A DNA stretch of 11,281 bases from an uncultured Woeseia sp. (GTDB taxonomy: Bacteria > Pseudomonadota > Gammaproteobacteria > Steroidobacterales > Woeseiaceae): assembly GCA_937925605.1 (NCBI GenBank), contig CALALV010000191.1:1-11281 (forward strand), read 5' to 3'. The notes beneath the pieces were generated by a model. The model was not told the origin of the DNA. It ran no database searches and worked only from the letters and a program-made list of their open reading frames with translations. This document shows, one piece after another, positions 10,801 to 11,281 of this stretch (position 1 is its first letter; each line of letters begins with the position of its first letter). The translations under genes were made by a program, and so were the position numbers.

Positions 10801-10973
10801 ACGGAACGAACGAGGCCGGCCGCCGTTTCGTGGATCAGCCGCCGGGTCGCGTCCCCGGCGTCGGCCGCGGCGGCCAGCTCGGCGACGAGCTCGGTCTCGT
10901 CGGCAAGGTACAGGCGGCTGATCGTGCCGGACGGGTCGGTGCTGACGGTGGGCTGCGCGGTGAAATCTCTCAT
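7824..10973 (-). CDS. putA: Bifunctional proline dehydrogenase / glutamate-gamma-semialdehyde dehydrogenase (short PutA)
   Basis: PutA oxidises proline to pyrroline-5-carboxylate with FAD, then its hydrolysed form to glutamate with NAD+, channelling the intermediate. The 1049-residue length is near that of minimal (class A) PutAs of about 1000 residues and far below the 1320 of E. coli. No ribbon-helix-helix domain is visible at the N-terminus. The proline dehydrogenase barrel (about 180-490) has VKGAYWD (Lys356), FATHNAHT, RLHGMG, and LVRRLLENGANTSFV (Arg471, Arg472). The aldehyde dehydrogenase part (about 540-1040) has ISPWNFPLAIFTG (Trp701), FTGSTATAQ, the general base in AETGGQN (Glu803), the nucleophile in GQRCSALR (Cys837), EVFGPVLHV and QPFGGRGLSGTGPKAGG. 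Glu803 and Cys837 are 34 apart, as in other aldehyde dehydrogenases. AAGGAG lies 4 bases before the ATG. It is the first gene of a putA-sdaA operon. Confidence 0.97.
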   Translation of the reverse strand: MRDFTAQPTVSTDPSGTISRLYLADETELVAELAAAADAGDATRRLIHETAAGLVRSVREKSANEGGIDAFLAQYDLSSEEGVLLMCIAEALLRIPDADTADRLIADKITAANWEEHLGASDSLFVNASTWGLMLSGQMLRVGDETRRNPAETLRKLAGRAGEPVIRTAMRQAMRIMGHQFVMGRDIDEALKRAKKGNNARYRYSYDMLGEAALTAADAERYFESYRDAIEKLGAGNDDGEIFSAPSISVKLSALHPRYSYTQHSRVMQELVPALTELTLAARKAGIALTVDAEEADRLELSLDVFAAVYRDRRLGDYRGFGLAVQAYQRRARDVLAFVAGLAAQEGRRIPVRLVKGAYWDTEIKRAQELGLDSYPVFTRKSHTDVSYLACARQMLGAREEIYPQFATHNAHTLASVMHYAGQANDFEFQRLHGMGEELYEEITDPEKFDRPCRVYAPVGSHEDLLPYLVRRLLENGANTSFVNRILDESIAVEDIVADPLREAEKHAFRAHSKIPAPANLFGPDRRNSRGHNLADRAAAGRLLAAIEAAGHERAQATPIVGGKAVAGDALDSVNPADRREVVGTCVQADTGAVDRALDLAAGAQPGWDLAPAGQRAEILERAADLYEEHTGELLALCVREAGKTIPDAIAELREAVDFLRYYANECRRLFGATRALPGPTGESNELGLRGRGVFVCISPWNFPLAIFTGQVSAALAAGNAVLAKPAEQTPLIAHRAVQLLHEAGVPPDVLHFLPGDGATIGGHAVSDRRVAGVAFTGSTATAQTINRRLAERDGPLPVLIAETGGQNAMFVDSSALPEQVVIDAVSSSFNAAGQRCSALRILCVQEDIAPRVIEMLKGAMRELAIGDPGDLATDVGPVIDDEARAGLQAHVDTLGINAEIIEQCRLPGATSRGTFFPPVAIGIERIDQLEREVFGPVLHVLRYRRRKLAETIAAVNATGFGLTMGLHSRINRRAREFVKHSAAGNIYINRNMIGAIVGSQPFGGRGLSGTGPKAGGPHYLARFGTEYAVSNNIAAVGGNASLLSLSDS

Positions 10974-10983
10974 ACGGCTCCTT
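10971..10983 (-). promoter_or_regulatory. putA ribosome binding site inside a palindrome
   Basis: On the minus strand AAGGAG (plus-strand 10978-10983) lies 4 bases before the ATG. Its AAGG end is part of the 10-base palindrome CCTTCGAAGG (10980-10989). Its GAG, with the next two bases, can pair with GGCUC further up the leader. Confidence 0.65.
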
Positions 10984-10990
10984 CGAAGGT

Positions 10991-11024
10991 CCGGGTCTCG
11001 AGCCCGGCGCCGGGACCCGGCTCG
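10991..11024 (-). repeat. Overlapping inverted repeats in the putA leader
   Basis: Several dyads overlap in the 60-base stretch before putA. CCGGGTC (10991-10997) pairs with GACCCGG (11014-11020). CCCGGCGCCGGG (11003-11014) is a perfect palindrome. CGAGCC (10999-11004) pairs with GGCTCG (11019-11024). The first and third arrangements exclude each other as RNA. This could be an operator, a leader structure or chance in a CCGGG-rich segment. Confidence 0.4.
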
Positions 11025-11042
11025 GGCCGGGCTAATCGGCTG

Positions 11043-11048
11043 ATTTTA
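11043..11048 (-). promoter_or_regulatory. Possible -10 element for putA
   Basis: On the minus strand TAAAAT matches the -10 consensus at 5 of 6 positions, about 70 bases before the putA start. No convincing -35 hexamer is found at normal spacing. It is placed in one of the few AT-rich patches of the gap. Confidence 0.3.
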
Positions 11049-11080
11049 CAGGGTAAGCAAAGGGTATGGGGCCGCCCGGC

Positions 11081-11115
11081 GAAAAATAAAGCAAGCCGCG
11101 CGGTACGCCGCCGGC
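11081..11115 (-). terminator. Probable intrinsic terminator of the hslR-like gene
   Basis: Read on the minus strand, GCCGGCGG, a CGTA loop and CCGCGCGGC form an eight-pair stem with one bulged G. It is followed directly by the T-rich run TTGCTTTATTTTT. It begins 29 bases after the stop of the upstream minus-strand gene, the right position and orientation for its terminator, and it lies ahead of putA. Confidence 0.5.
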
Positions 11116-11144
11116 CGGGGCCTGAACGGGGACCCGGAGGCTGC

Positions 11145-11281
11145 TCAGTCGCCGCGGTTGCGCTGCCGCAGCAGCCGCCGCGTGTGCTTGTCCGGCCGGC
11201 CGCGGGTCCGCGGCATCTGCCGGCGGTCGGCGCCCAGCTGCTCGCGCCGCTCCGCCCGCTCGGCGACCGCCGCCTCGTCCT
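11145..11281 (-). CDS. hslR: Probable Hsp15 (HslR), C-terminal end only
   Basis: A minus-strand frame runs into the right edge of the window and ends with TGA at 11145-11147, giving 44 visible residues. It is very basic, with a tail reading MPRTRGRPDKHTRRLLRQRNRGD. This resembles the E. coli Hsp15 ending, which has MPH...RRPDKKERRDLLRFKHGD, including the shared RPDK and RR-LLR pattern. The part before it is an Ala/Glu/Arg-rich helix, also as in Hsp15. Hsp15 is a small S4-domain RNA-binding protein that rescues 50S subunits carrying stalled nascent chains. The S4 domain lies outside the window, so the call rests on the tail alone. Another S4-domain protein with a basic tail is the main alternative. 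Confidence 0.65.
   Translation of the reverse strand, partial: DEAAVAERAERREQLGADRRQMPRTRGRPDKHTRRLLRQRNRGD

Noticed and set aside
11055..11094. TTGCTT hexamers (plus-strand 11055-11060 and 11089-11094) as -35 boxes for putA
   Set aside because: The first is only 6 bases from TAAAAT and the second is about 40 bases away with no -10 at normal spacing; the second is better explained as the terminator T-run.

Overview
The window is ordinary-looking chromosome from a high-GC proteobacterium, most likely a gammaproteobacterium. The lineage is inferred from three things: SUF cluster order, a single-chain iron-sulfur L-serine dehydratase, and a partial gene whose last residues resemble the Hsp15 (HslR) tail. 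Coding density is very high. Genes overlap by a few bases or are separated by less than about 80 bases. Codon third positions are strongly G/C, which opens long meaningless antisense frames. I see no IS element, CRISPR array, tRNA, rRNA, phage gene or sign of recent transfer.

Region 1 (1-5697, plus strand) is a SUF iron-sulfur cluster assembly operon: sufB (3' part only), sufC, sufD, sufS, sufU, sufT, then a SixA-like histidine phosphatase gene 12 bases further on. SufS takes sulfur from cysteine, SufU is the likely sulfur acceptor, SufB-SufC-SufD is the ATP-dependent scaffold, and SufT is a DUF59/MIP18-type maturation factor. Key residues of SufB, SufC and SufD fall at, or at a constant offset from, the E. 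coli positions. The operon promoter and any Rrf2-type regulator lie upstream of the window.

Region 2 (5698-6435, plus strand) is a short gap with a possible promoter and one membrane protein of the Yip1 type, function unknown.

Region 3 (6452-10973, minus strand) is a two-gene amino-acid catabolism operon, putA-sdaA. putA encodes bifunctional proline dehydrogenase/glutamate-semialdehyde dehydrogenase of the short class, without an N-terminal DNA-binding domain. sdaA encodes iron-sulfur L-serine dehydratase. Together they turn proline into glutamate and serine into pyruvate plus ammonia. sdaA converges on the Yip1-type gene with 16 bases between the stops.

Region 4 (10974-11281) holds the putA leader, which is rich in inverted repeats, a candidate terminator, and the 3' end of a probable hslR gene on the minus strand.

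I found no clearly novel system. The points most worth a second look are the dyad-rich putA leader, which may cover its own ribosome binding site, and the SixA-like gene attached to the SUF operon.
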